Source of the DNA: Candidatus Sulfopaludibacter sp.
Lineage (GTDB): Bacteria > Acidobacteriota > Terriglobia > Bryobacterales > Bryobacteraceae
Length of the DNA: 45,855 nt
Assembly (NCBI GenBank): GCA_031292755.1
Contig: JARLGM010000037.1
Span: 1-45,855, forward strand
Direction: 5' to 3'
Shown: piece after piece, positions 33,004 to 41,713 of the stretch
Layout of the letters: every line of letters begins with the position of its first letter
How positions within the stretch are numbered: position 1 is the stretch's first letter
Translations under genes and position numbers: made by a program
Notes under the pieces: model-generated
What the model was told of the DNA's origin: nothing
Seen by the model: only the letters and a program-made list of their open reading frames with translations
Database searches by the model: none

Positions 33004-35022
33004 ATGCGCCGCCTGTTCCTGTTGCTGGCTTCCGCCGCGCTTGTCTGCGCGCAGAAGCAGCCGTTCGACACGACTGTGATGATGCAGCTCAAGCGTATGA
33101 GCGATCCGCAGATTTCGCCCGACGGGCAGTGGGTGGCGTTCACCGTGCAGAGCGTGGATGTGGCGGCCAATCAGAAGCCGGCGCAGGTCTGGATTGTGCC
33201 GCTCGATGGCGGCACGCCGCGGCAGATGACGCACGATGGCGACGATAACGAGCGGCCGCGCTGGTCGCCCGATTCCAGACGAATCGCCTATATTTCCAAC
33301 CGCGGCGGATCTTCCCAGATCTGGATGATGGATCCCGATGGCGGCAACGCCAAACAGATTACGAATCTTTCCACCGAAGCGGACGGCGTGCTCTTTGCGC
33401 CCGATGGCAAGAACCTGGTCTTCACCAGCGCGGTGTATCCCGATTGCGGCGGCGATGACGCCTGCAACCGGAGGAACCTGGACGCCGACAGGGCCAGCAA
33501 GGTGAAGGCGCGCATCTACACCGAGTTGTTGTACCGCCACTGGACGCAATGGCAGAGCCGCCGGCGCAGCCATCTGTTCGTAGTGCCGGCCGGCGGCGGC
33601 GTGCCGAAAGATCTGACGCCCGGCACGCGCGATGTTCCGCCGTTTTCGCTGGGCGGGCCCGACGACTACGATGTTTCGCCCGACGGGCAGGAGGTCTGCT
33701 ACGTCATGAATTCGGACCCGGTACCGGCCACCAGCACCAATTCCGATCTGTACGCGGTATCGATTGAGGGGGGCGCTCCGCGAAGAATCACGACGAACCC
33801 GGGGGCCGATTTGAGCCCGCACTATTCGCCCGACGGAAAGTACCTGGCGTGGCGTTCGCAGATCCGCGCGGGATACGAGAGCGATCGATTCCGGCTGATG
33901 GTGCTGGAACGCGCCTCCGGCAGGCTTATGAATCTGACCGAGAATCTGGATCGATGGGTAAACAGCTTCACCTGGTCGCCCGATTCCGCGAACCTGTTTT
34001 TTACGACGGCGGATCGCGGCCGGCAGGCGATTCAGTTAATGCCGGTAAACGGCGGGCCCATCCGGATCGCTGCCAGCGGGGAGAGCGAACTGGACGACAT
34101 GCAGTTGACTCGCAGCGGCAAGACCATGGTCTACACGCAGCAAACCGGCACATCGCCCGTGGAGATCTATCGCGCGGCCTCCAGCGGCGGCGCCCCGGTG
34201 GCGCTGACGCATCTGAACGATGCGGTGCTCAACGGCGCCGCTGCGGGCAGCCTGGAGGAAGTGTGGGTCAATGCGCCCGACGGCGCGCGCATCCAGAGCT
34301 TCATCGTGAAGCCGTACGGCTTTGACCCGGCGCGCAAATATCCCGTGCTGATGATGATTCACGGCGGGCCGCAGGGCAACTGGGGATACAGCTGGAGCTA
34401 TCGCTGGAACCAGCAGGTGTTCGCGGCCGCGGGATACGTGGTGGTGATGCCGAACCCGCGCGGGTCCACCGGATACGGACAGAAATTCATCGACGAGATC
34501 AATAACGATTGGGGCGGCAAAGCGTTCGACGATATTATGGCCGTCACCGACTACGCCGCGAACCTTCCGTATGTGGATCCCACCCGGATGGTGGCGGCGG
34601 GCGCCTCCTACGGCGGGTACATGATCGACTGGATTCTGGGTCACACGCAGCGTTTCAAAGCGCTGGTGACGCATGACGGCGTCTACGATCTGAACGCCGA
34701 GTTCGGCGCTACCGAAGAGTTGTGGTTCCCGCTCTGGGAGTATGGCGGCACGCCCTGGGACAAGCCCGAGGAGTATCAGAAATGGTCGCCCAGCAGCTAC
34801 GTGAAGGATTTCCATACGCCCACGCTGGTGGTGCACGGCGAACTGGATTTCCGCGTACCCTATGAACAGGGGCTGGAGCTATTCACCGCGCTGCAGATGC
34901 AGAAAGTTCCGTCCAAACTTTTGGTTTTCCCCGATGAAGGTCACTGGGTTCTGAAGCCGCAGAACAGCCTGCTCTGGTACAAAACCGTCATCGATTGGCT
35001 CGATAACTGGTCAAAAAAGTGA
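33004..35022 (+). CDS. S9 family prolyl oligopeptidase-type serine peptidase, exported
   Basis: A 672-residue peptidase with a signal peptide (MRRLFLLLASAALVCA). Residues about 25-410 form the WD40-like beta-propeller, with repeated SPDGQWVAF / SPDSRRIAY / APDGKNLVF motifs. The alpha/beta-hydrolase domain follows from about 420 (YPVLMMIHGGPQGNWGYSWSYRWNQQVFAAAGYVVV). The catalytic triad is readable: Ser535 in GASYGGY, Asp615 in HGELDFRVP and His647 in DEGHWV. Resembles dipeptidyl peptidase V/acylaminoacyl peptidase types. Its stop overlaps the start of the M23 gene by 3 bases, so the two are coupled. Confidence 0.93.
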   Translation: MRRLFLLLASAALVCAQKQPFDTTVMMQLKRMSDPQISPDGQWVAFTVQSVDVAANQKPAQVWIVPLDGGTPRQMTHDGDDNERPRWSPDSRRIAYISNRGGSSQIWMMDPDGGNAKQITNLSTEADGVLFAPDGKNLVFTSAVYPDCGGDDACNRRNLDADRASKVKARIYTELLYRHWTQWQSRRRSHLFVVPAGGGVPKDLTPGTRDVPPFSLGGPDDYDVSPDGQEVCYVMNSDPVPATSTNSDLYAVSIEGGAPRRITTNPGADLSPHYSPDGKYLAWRSQIRAGYESDRFRLMVLERASGRLMNLTENLDRWVNSFTWSPDSANLFFTTADRGRQAIQLMPVNGGPIRIAASGESELDDMQLTRSGKTMVYTQQTGTSPVEIYRAASSGGAPVALTHLNDAVLNGAAAGSLEEVWVNAPDGARIQSFIVKPYGFDPARKYPVLMMIHGGPQGNWGYSWSYRWNQQVFAAAGYVVVMPNPRGSTGYGQKFIDEINNDWGGKAFDDIMAVTDYAANLPYVDPTRMVAAGASYGGYMIDWILGHTQRFKALVTHDGVYDLNAEFGATEELWFPLWEYGGTPWDKPEEYQKWSPSSYVKDFHTPTLVVHGELDFRVPYEQGLELFTALQMQKVPSKLLVFPDEGHWVLKPQNSLLWYKTVIDWLDNWSKK

Positions 35023-36404
35023 AAGCAATCATCATCGCAGTTTCCCTGATTCTCATCAGCATCATTTCGCTGTTCGTCATGTCCGGTCACACTACGCTGA
35101 GCCTCAATCCGGCGGTGAAGACCGTGGGCGTCAGCACACCGGTCACGGTGCAGGCCGCCAATCCGCATGGCGTGCGTCGCGTCACCGCATACCTGGAGCA
35201 GAACGGCCAGCAGTTTCCGCTGCTGGACCAAGCTTTGCCGGCCACGCGCTTTTTCTGGCACCGGCACGAACCCGCGTGCACCTTCACGTTTGAAGCCGGC
35301 AAGACCAAGGCGCCGAACCTGAAGGAGGGCAAAGCGCGGCTTGTGGTGGAGGCCGTCTCGAACGACATGCGGGGCAGCACCGACACGGTCGCCGACGATG
35401 TGGACGTGATTCTTGCCGCGCCGCGCGTGATCGCCGACGAAGCGCAGCACTATATCAATCAGGGCGGCATGGAACTGGTCACGTTCACGGCCAGCGGCTC
35501 TTACACCGAGTCGGGCGTGAGAGTGGGCAAATACACGTTCCGGAGCTTCCCGCTGCCGGGCCGGCCGGCGGGCGAGCGGTTCGCCATGTTCGGCTACCCC
35601 TGGGATCTGCCGCCGGATGTGACGCCGCTGGTCTATGCGCGCAACGGCGCCGGAACCGAAGCCACGGCGCACTTCTGGTTCAAACTGTTCCCCAAGAAAT
35701 TCCGCGTGCGCGATTTCGACCTGACCGATTCGCTGATGGAGAAACTGGTGAACTCGGTGGACCCGACGGGCCAACTGGCTCCCGGCAAGGACATGCTGGC
35801 GCGCTTCCTTTTCATCAACGGAGACATGCGCCGCAAAAACAACGAGCAGCTTGCCGACCTGCGCCTGAAGACCGAAGAGAAGATCCTGTGGAACGGACCG
35901 TTCATTCACTGGGGCAAAGAAGAGGCCGATTTCGCCGATGTCCGCAATTACATCTATCACGGGCAGAAGGTGGACCAGCAGGTGCACCTCGGCTTCGATC
36001 TCTCCGATGTGGCCAACGGTCCGGTGAGTGCGGCGAACGATGGGCGCGTGGTCTGGGGATCGGACCTGGGGATCTACGGCAACTGCGTGGTGGTGGATCA
36101 CGGCTATAGCCTGCAATCGATATACGGGCACATGCGTGAGATCGACGTGAAGGTGGGCGACATGGTGAAGAAGGGCCAGAAGATGGGGATTGCCGGATCC
36201 ACCGGACTGGCCGGCGGCATTCACGTGCACTTCAGCATGCAGATCGACGGCGTGCAGGTGAATCCACGCGAGTGGTGGGACGAGCACTGGATCAAGGACC
36301 GGGTGCTGGCGAAGCTGGATCCCACGCGCGCCGCCGCGGCTACGGAGACCTCAGAGGCGGCGCCGGCACCCCGGCACAAGGCTGGTAAGAAACGGCGCCG
36401 GTAG
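35019..36404 (+). CDS. M23 (LytM/lysostaphin-type) peptidase, membrane-anchored
   Basis: A 461-residue protein with an uncleaved-looking N-terminal helix (KAIIIAVSLILISIISLFVM). Residues about 35-300 are a beta-rich region with no known motif. The M23 domain is at about 320-420: HLGFDLSDVANGPVSAANDGRVVWG holds the HxxxD zinc ligands, and GGIHVHFSMQ holds the HxH. Expected to cut peptide cross-links in peptidoglycan or other glycine-rich peptides. The tail is Ala/Lys/Arg-rich (HKAGKKRRR). The start GTG overlaps the S9 stop (GTGA), indicating translational coupling. Confidence 0.9.
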   Translation: MKAIIIAVSLILISIISLFVMSGHTTLSLNPAVKTVGVSTPVTVQAANPHGVRRVTAYLEQNGQQFPLLDQALPATRFFWHRHEPACTFTFEAGKTKAPNLKEGKARLVVEAVSNDMRGSTDTVADDVDVILAAPRVIADEAQHYINQGGMELVTFTASGSYTESGVRVGKYTFRSFPLPGRPAGERFAMFGYPWDLPPDVTPLVYARNGAGTEATAHFWFKLFPKKFRVRDFDLTDSLMEKLVNSVDPTGQLAPGKDMLARFLFINGDMRRKNNEQLADLRLKTEEKILWNGPFIHWGKEEADFADVRNYIYHGQKVDQQVHLGFDLSDVANGPVSAANDGRVVWGSDLGIYGNCVVVDHGYSLQSIYGHMREIDVKVGDMVKKGQKMGIAGSTGLAGGIHVHFSMQIDGVQVNPREWWDEHWIKDRVLAKLDPTRAAAATETSEAAPAPRHKAGKKRRR

Positions 36405-36427
36405 GCGGAACTCACAAACGGCAGGCG

Positions 36428-37222
36428 GTGTCTAAGCCATCAGTGCGAATTGGACCGATTGCGTCCGCGGGCGTCATGGCGGGAATTGCGGCCTGCGCCT
36501 GGCGGCTTCCGATGATTGCCCTGCGCCCGCACCTGGTGGATCAGTGTCTCAAGGAGGGCGAGTCGCGGGACACGGCTCCGATCGTCGTGGTGGGAGTGCT
36601 GACGTCGGACACGCTGGTGAGCAAGCCCATCCCCATGCACGCGGACCCTGAAATCCGGCTGCAATTGGGCCAGCTTGTGGTGCGCGTCGAGAACGTGCTT
36701 CGCGGCCGCGTGGCTGACAGGACACTCGTTATTTATTACTTCACCTGGGCGGGTGGATTCGATGGGCCACGGCCGTTAGGATTCTGGGACCCCGGGTCTC
36801 GCCGGATTCTGTGGCTGCGAAAGGATGCCGGAGTTTTTCGTACGGCATGCGACGGCTCGGATCATTGCACGATGGCAGTGGACAGCGGCGCCCATCGGCG
36901 GTACCGCGCGGACCCGCTCAAACCAGTTGACTATGCCGTGGCCGACATCCTGCTGACTCGCGGAGAAAGCAGCATCAGCGAGATCCGCTTCGCAAGGAAC
37001 ATTGCAGCGGGATCGCCGGGTCCGGAAGAGTACCTGATCGTCAAGTACCGGCGCCTGGCAATGACCGAAAGTCCTCCCCTCAAGACGGCGGCCTGCGTCT
37101 GGTTGTGGATTTGGGGCCACGAGCCCGCCTTAACTGACGCCGCCTCCGGCGCGATGCGCGATGCGGATTGCCGCTGCGTCCCAATCTCCGATGGAAATCC
37201 GAATTGCCGGCCTGCACGGTAA
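36428..37222 (+). CDS. Hypothetical protein with N-terminal hydrophobic segment
   Basis: I do not recognise a family. The 264 residues start with GTG (MSKPSVRIG); a hydrophobic stretch at about 10-25 (IASAGVMAGIAACAW) may be a signal or anchor. The middle reads APIVVVGVLTSDTLVSKP, LGQLVVRVENVLRGRVADRTLVIYYFTW and SRRILWLRKDAGVFRTACDG, a beta-rich domain. Six cysteines are spread over the protein, three of them near the C-terminus (DADCRCVPISDGNPNC). It lies just before the second padR-ADOP module on the same strand, but the PadR palindrome separates them. Confidence 0.65.
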   Translation: MSKPSVRIGPIASAGVMAGIAACAWRLPMIALRPHLVDQCLKEGESRDTAPIVVVGVLTSDTLVSKPIPMHADPEIRLQLGQLVVRVENVLRGRVADRTLVIYYFTWAGGFDGPRPLGFWDPGSRRILWLRKDAGVFRTACDGSDHCTMAVDSGAHRRYRADPLKPVDYAVADILLTRGESSISEIRFARNIAAGSPGPEEYLIVKYRRLAMTESPPLKTAACVWLWIWGHEPALTDAASGAMRDADCRCVPISDGNPNCRPAR

Positions 37223-37244
37223 CTTGCCAAATTCCGTATCGTTG

Positions 37245-37260
37245 TAGCAATATATTGCTA
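37245..37260 (+). promoter_or_regulatory. Perfect 16-bp palindrome before the second padR gene
   Basis: TAGCAATATATTGCTA is its own reverse complement. It ends at the first possible start codon of padR and lies in the expected promoter core; a TTGCCA at 37224-37229 could be the -35. Probably the PadR operator. It differs from the TATATG/CATATA operator of the first module, so the two repressors may be insulated from each other. Confidence 0.65.
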
Positions 37261-37613
37261 TGGCATATATGGAATCGCCAATGCTGGAGCGGGAGCTCAA
37301 GAAAGGCAGCGCCGAACTGCTGATTCTCTCTCTGGTGGAAAAACGCCAGCGCCACGGGTACGAGATCAGCAAGCTGATCGAAGAGCGCTCCGGCGGAACG
37401 CTGCGATTCAATGTGGCATCCCTGTACCCGCTGCTCTACCGGCTGGAAAAGCGCGGCTGGCTGGAAGGGCGGTGGGTGGAAAAAGAGGGGCAGAGGCGGC
37501 GGCGCTATTACCGGTTGACGGCACAGGGCCGCCAGGTGCTGGCCTCGCAGCGGCGCGGGTGGGACACCTTCGTGGAAGCCATCCGGCGCATCACGGGGCC
37601 GGAACATGCCTGA
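37260..37613 (+). CDS. PadR family transcriptional repressor (second copy)
   Basis: Winged-helix repressor of 117 residues, or 114 from the ATG at 37269 (MESPMLEREL), which aligns with the alternative start of the first copy. KKGSAELLILSLVEKRQRHGYEISKLIEERSGG, ASLYPLLYRLEKRGWLEGRWVEKEG and RRRRYYRLTAQGRQVL cover the whole PadR fold. The recognition helix region HGYEISKLIE is identical to the first copy, so different operator use would rest on other residues. Overlaps the ADOP gene by 8 bases, identical to the first module. Confidence 0.92.
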   Translation: MAYMESPMLERELKKGSAELLILSLVEKRQRHGYEISKLIEERSGGTLRFNVASLYPLLYRLEKRGWLEGRWVEKEGQRRRRYYRLTAQGRQVLASQRRGWDTFVEAIRRITGPEHA

Positions 37614-40287
37614 CTGGCGCGCGGAAATCTCGCGGAGGCTGGCCGCGCTTCGCCTCGCTCCGGCGCGGGAATGGGAGATCGTCGAGGAACTGTCGCAGCA
37701 CCTGAACGATCGCTACCAGGAGTTGCGCGCCGCAGGGTCTACGGACGCGGAGGCGTGCGAGGCGGCACTCGCCGACCTCAGCGAAGAACGCCTGCTGGCC
37801 GCGCAACTGCGCGCGGTGGAGGATGTGGCCCCGCCGAATCCCGTGGTGTTGGGCGCCAGAGAAAGGAACAGTATGCCGGCAGACCTGTGGCAGGACATCC
37901 GCTACAGCGTCCGGTCGTTAGCCGCGAGTCCGGCGTTCACGCTGGTGGCGGTGATGGCCCTGGCCTTGGGAATGGGGGCGAATACCGCGGTCTTCAGCGT
38001 CTTTCGCGGCGTGCTGTTGAACCCGCTTCCGTATCCGCACGCGGATCGGCTGGTGTGGCTCTCGCCGGCGGACGCGCGCACGGGCCAGACGTATGGGGGC
38101 GCCATCTCGCCTCCCGATTTTGTCGACTTTCGCAAGCAGAGCACGTCGTTCGAGAACCTCTCGGCGTTCCTTTCCATGGACCTCACGCTGAATGGCACGC
38201 AGGCGGAGCGGGTACCGGCGGCGGGAGTTTCGGCCGGTTTTTTCGAAACGCTGGGTACCCGTCCGGCGTTGGGCCGATCGTTCCAATCCGGCGATGAGCA
38301 GGTGGGCTGGCCGCAAGCGGCGATTTTGAGCGACGGCCTGTGGCGGCGTCATTTCGGCGCGGATCCGGCGGTGATCGGTCAGATGATTTCCCTCGATGGG
38401 AAGAGCGTGACGGTGGCCGGAGTCATGCCGGCCGGCTTCGAGTTCCCCAAGGGCGCGCAACTCTGGGAGCCGATGCCGCTGCGCTATGAGGAAATGACGG
38501 TGCGGCGTTTTCATTTCCTCCGTGTCATCGGCAGGCTGAAGCCGGGAGTCTCGATCCAGCGCGCCGATCAGGAAATGAAGTCGATCTGCGCCGGCCTGGC
38601 CAGAGTCTATCCCGATTCGAACCGGTATTTCAGTTCCCAACTGGTGAGCCTGCTGGAACAGATGGTGGGAAGCCTGCGGCCGACCCTGACGCTGCTGCTG
38701 TGCGCGGTGGGATTCGTGCTGTCGATCGCGTGCGCCAATGTGGCGCATCTGCAATTGGCGCGGGCCGCGGCCCGGCAGAAGGAAATCGCCATTCGCAGCA
38801 GCCTGGGCGCAAGCGCGGGACGTGTGCTGCGGCAACTGCTGACGGAAAGTGTGCTCCTGGCGCTGCTGGGCGGGGCTCTGGGCGCGCTGCTGGCGGTGTT
38901 CGGATTGAAGGCGCTGGTGGCGCTCCACCCGGCCAATCTGCCGCGCCTGGAAGAACTGCGGCCAGACGCCTGGATGTTTGCGTTCACCGCCGGGGTCTCG
39001 ATCCTCACGGGACTGCTGTCCGGTATCGCTCCCGCGGTGCGCGCGGCCCGGCCGGACCTGGCGGATTCGCTGAAGGACGGGGGGCGCGGCGGCTCGACGG
39101 GACGAGTTCATCACCGCATGCACAACGTTCTGGTGACTGCCGAAGTTGCCTTTGCGGTGGTGCTGCTGGCCGGGGCGGGACTGCTGGTCCGCAGCTTTCA
39201 GAGGCTGGAGGACGTGGATCCCGGGTTCGATCCCGCGGGCACACTGGCGATGCAGATTACCCTGCCGATGCGGCCAGGGGCAAGCGATCACAGCGACGCG
39301 GATTTTCACCGCGCCTTGTTGGAGCGGCTCGCAACGCTGCCCGGCGTCGAAGCGGCGGGCCTGGTTTCCGAGCTGCCCTTGAGCGGGCAGGGCAACGACA
39401 CCCTGTTCACGATTGATGGCCGGCCCGCGCCGAAGCCCAGCGAACGGCCCGATGCGGACGATCGCACTATCACGCCAGGCTATTTGGAAGCGATGCGCAT
39501 TCCGCTGCTGAAGGGCCGCTACTTTACGGCCGCCGACAGGGATGGCGGCACGAACGTCATAATCGTGAGCCGCGCGTTCGCCGACCAGTACTTACGCGGG
39601 CAGGAAGCTCTCGGGCAGCATCTCACCATCGATCACGGCTTTCCTTTCCACGGCGAGATTGTAGGCGTGGTGGGGGACGTGCGTCACAGGTCGCTGGCGA
39701 GCAGGCCGCGACCGACGATGTACACGCCGGACGCGCAGGCGTATATGCGGCGCGGCACGCTGGTGATCCGGGGCCGGATCAATGCCTTGGGAATGGCCGG
39801 GGCGGTTCGCCGGGAGGTGGCGGCGCTGAATCGTGACGTTCCGGTGTCCGGCATTCAGACCATGCGCGGCCTGGTATTCGATGCGGTGGGCGAGCCGCGC
39901 TTTCGCACCCTGCTGCTGGCGGTATTCGCGGCGGTGGCGCTGCTGCTGGCCGCGGCGGGAATTTATGGCGTGATGGCTTATTCGGTGACGCTGCGCATGC
40001 ATGAGATCGGGATCCGGCTGGCGTTGGGGGCGGACAGGCGGGCGGTGCTGGGGCTGGTGGTGGGCGGCGGGATGAAATGGGCGGCAGCCGGGGTGGCGAT
40101 TGGTCTGGCCGCGGCGTTCGGCTTGACGCGCCTGATGGCGGCTATGCTCTACGAGGTGCGGCCCACGGATCCCGTGAACTTCGCTACTGTACCTTTGATT
40201 CTGCTCGGAGTGGCCTTTCTGGCGTGCTACCTGCCGGCGCGCCGCGCCAGCAGGCTGGACGCGGTCGTCGCTTTGCGGCACGAGTAG
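37606..40287 (+). CDS. ADOP-family orphan ABC permease (MacB-like, duplicated), second copy
   Basis: An 893-residue paralogue of the 26358 gene. The cytoplasmic N-terminus (REWEIVEELSQHLNDRYQELRAAG) and both membrane halves are present: SPAFTLVAVMALALGMGANTAVFS, CAVGFVLSIACANVAHLQLARAAARQKEIAIRSSLGA, then AAGIYGVMAYSVTLRMHEIGIRLALGADRRA and LACYLPARRASRLDAVVALR. Divergence between copies is high in the external loops, suggesting different substrates or an old duplication. No ATPase gene is next to either copy. Confidence 0.93.
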   Translation: MPDWRAEISRRLAALRLAPAREWEIVEELSQHLNDRYQELRAAGSTDAEACEAALADLSEERLLAAQLRAVEDVAPPNPVVLGARERNSMPADLWQDIRYSVRSLAASPAFTLVAVMALALGMGANTAVFSVFRGVLLNPLPYPHADRLVWLSPADARTGQTYGGAISPPDFVDFRKQSTSFENLSAFLSMDLTLNGTQAERVPAAGVSAGFFETLGTRPALGRSFQSGDEQVGWPQAAILSDGLWRRHFGADPAVIGQMISLDGKSVTVAGVMPAGFEFPKGAQLWEPMPLRYEEMTVRRFHFLRVIGRLKPGVSIQRADQEMKSICAGLARVYPDSNRYFSSQLVSLLEQMVGSLRPTLTLLLCAVGFVLSIACANVAHLQLARAAARQKEIAIRSSLGASAGRVLRQLLTESVLLALLGGALGALLAVFGLKALVALHPANLPRLEELRPDAWMFAFTAGVSILTGLLSGIAPAVRAARPDLADSLKDGGRGGSTGRVHHRMHNVLVTAEVAFAVVLLAGAGLLVRSFQRLEDVDPGFDPAGTLAMQITLPMRPGASDHSDADFHRALLERLATLPGVEAAGLVSELPLSGQGNDTLFTIDGRPAPKPSERPDADDRTITPGYLEAMRIPLLKGRYFTAADRDGGTNVIIVSRAFADQYLRGQEALGQHLTIDHGFPFHGEIVGVVGDVRHRSLASRPRPTMYTPDAQAYMRRGTLVIRGRINALGMAGAVRREVAALNRDVPVSGIQTMRGLVFDAVGEPRFRTLLLAVFAAVALLLAAAGIYGVMAYSVTLRMHEIGIRLALGADRRAVLGLVVGGGMKWAAAGVAIGLAAAFGLTRLMAAMLYEVRPTDPVNFATVPLILLGVAFLACYLPARRASRLDAVVALRHE

Positions 40288-40370
40288 GCCAAGGCGGGGG
40301 AACTTGCCGGAATGCGATCCACGCCCGCCAGGGGAACGGCTGGCGGCGTCAGGCCGTTATCATCAAAGAT

Positions 40371-41153
40371 ATGAGTTTTCGCCGATATTTTCTTATTTTG
40401 ACTCTCGCAGCGTCCGGCGCATACGCCCAGGCGAACGAGCCGCGCGCCGTAGTAAATGGCAAGACAGTTTTTCTGTCGGAGTTGGAAGGCTTGTACGGTC
40501 AACTGCCGCCCGAACTGCAGAACAATCCCGAGCAGATGTTTCGCTATTACGGGTTTCTCGACCTCATGGCGGCGAAGGGCGAAGCCGCGAAACTGTACGA
40601 CCAGAGCCCCTACAAAGAGAGGCTCGCATTGTTCCGCAAGCAGACTCTGGCTGAGGCGGCGATGCAGGAGTTCGAAAACAACCTGGACATTACCGACGCC
40701 GAGGTGAAGGAATATTACGAGAAGCACAAAAGCGAGTTCGATGTCGCCGCCGTGCAGGCTCTGCTGGTCCCGATCAAGTCGAAAGAAGACGTGCCGGCCG
40801 CCACGGCCAAGGCGCAGCAGATTGCGCCGCAGTTGAAGGACGGAACCAATATGGCGGTCCTGTTCGCGCAGTTTCCCGCCAATTTAACATCCATTCGCAA
40901 CGGCGATGCGGCCGTGCCCGCCGCGGTACGCAAGGCTGTGTTTGCGCTGAAGCCGGGCGAGGTCACCGCGCCGATCGCCGGGCCGAATGGAGTCTACGTC
41001 ATACGCCTGGACAAAGTATCCCCGGTCAATGCCGAGCAAGCGAAGCCTTACGTCAGAAAATCGATCGCCGACACCCGCTTGCAGGCCTTTCTCGAAGATG
41101 TGCGGAAGTCCGTGACCGTCACGCCCTTAAAGGCGCCCGGAGAAAATCACTGA
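40371..41153 (+). CDS. Exported peptidyl-prolyl cis-trans isomerase, PpiC/SurA type
   Basis: A 260-residue periplasmic protein. Signal peptide MSFRRYFLILTLAASGAYA, then EPRAVVNGKTVFLSELEGL, the usual SurA-type N-terminal chaperone opening (a divergent form of 'VNG...I'). NLDITDAEVKEYYEKHKSEFDV leads into the parvulin (PpiC) domain, whose core VRKAVFALKPGEVTAPIAGPNGVYVIRLDKV is clear. The parvulin part is shorter and more divergent than in E. coli, so catalytic activity is uncertain; it may act mainly as a chaperone for outer-membrane proteins. Confidence 0.85.
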   Translation: MSFRRYFLILTLAASGAYAQANEPRAVVNGKTVFLSELEGLYGQLPPELQNNPEQMFRYYGFLDLMAAKGEAAKLYDQSPYKERLALFRKQTLAEAAMQEFENNLDITDAEVKEYYEKHKSEFDVAAVQALLVPIKSKEDVPAATAKAQQIAPQLKDGTNMAVLFAQFPANLTSIRNGDAAVPAAVRKAVFALKPGEVTAPIAGPNGVYVIRLDKVSPVNAEQAKPYVRKSIADTRLQAFLEDVRKSVTVTPLKAPGENH

Positions 41154-41191
41154 ATTCCGGACGCTGTCCGCACCGTCTATAATCGACAATC

Positions 41192-41623
41192 ATGCTGCGC
41201 TGGCTCCTGTTCCTCTATTGCGCGCCGCTCCTGTTTGCCCAGGGCGACGCTATTCGCAAGATGATGGCGGATTCCGCCGACGCCTGGAATCGCGGCGACC
41301 TGCCCGCCTTCGCATCCTATTACGAAGACTCACCGGAGACCACCTTTATGGGGCGCGAGGTAATTCGTGGCGGAAAGCAGGCGATTCTGGATCGCTACCG
41401 GAAGGCCTATCCCACGCGGGACGCCATGGGCACCCTCACGTTCTCGGAAATTGTAGTGCGGCCCCTGGCCACCGGCCTGGTCCTGGTGACGGGCAAGTTC
41501 GAACTGAAGCGCACGGCCGCCGGCGGAGGCCCGGCATGGGGACGTTATACCCTGATTGCGCGTCAGACCGCCGGTGGCTGGAAGATCATTCACGATCATT
41601 CCAGCAGCTATTCCACCCCTTAG
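41192..41623 (+). CDS. Exported DUF4440 / SnoaL-like (NTF2-fold) protein
   Basis: A 143-residue protein with a signal peptide (MLRWLLFLYCAPLLFA). The rest is an NTF2-like cone: IRKMMADSADAWNRGDLPAFASYYEDSPETTFMG, then GGKQAILDRYRKAYPTRDAMGTLTFSEI, VRPLATGLVLVTGKFEL and GGWKIIHDHSS at the end. This pattern is typical of DUF4440. No specific activity can be assigned. It starts 38 bases after the PpiC gene and may share its transcript. Confidence 0.82.
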   Translation: MLRWLLFLYCAPLLFAQGDAIRKMMADSADAWNRGDLPAFASYYEDSPETTFMGREVIRGGKQAILDRYRKAYPTRDAMGTLTFSEIVVRPLATGLVLVTGKFELKRTAAGGGPAWGRYTLIARQTAGGWKIIHDHSSSYSTP

Positions 41624-41643
41624 CCGACGGGAAACCTGCACGC

Positions 41644-41676
41644 AAAAAAGAGCCGCGGAGGGGGAATCCGCGGCTC
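41644..41676 (-). terminator. Rho-independent terminator of the 41714 gene
   Basis: On the minus strand GAGCCGCGG, a 9-base loop and CCGCGGCTC form a perfect 9-base stem followed directly by six T. It lies 37 bases after the stop of the minus-strand gene at 41714. On the plus strand the run is on the wrong side, so it serves only that gene. Confidence 0.88.
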
Positions 41677-41713
41677 GCACTGCACATGATAAGCTTTTGA
41701 CGCCGGCAGTTGA

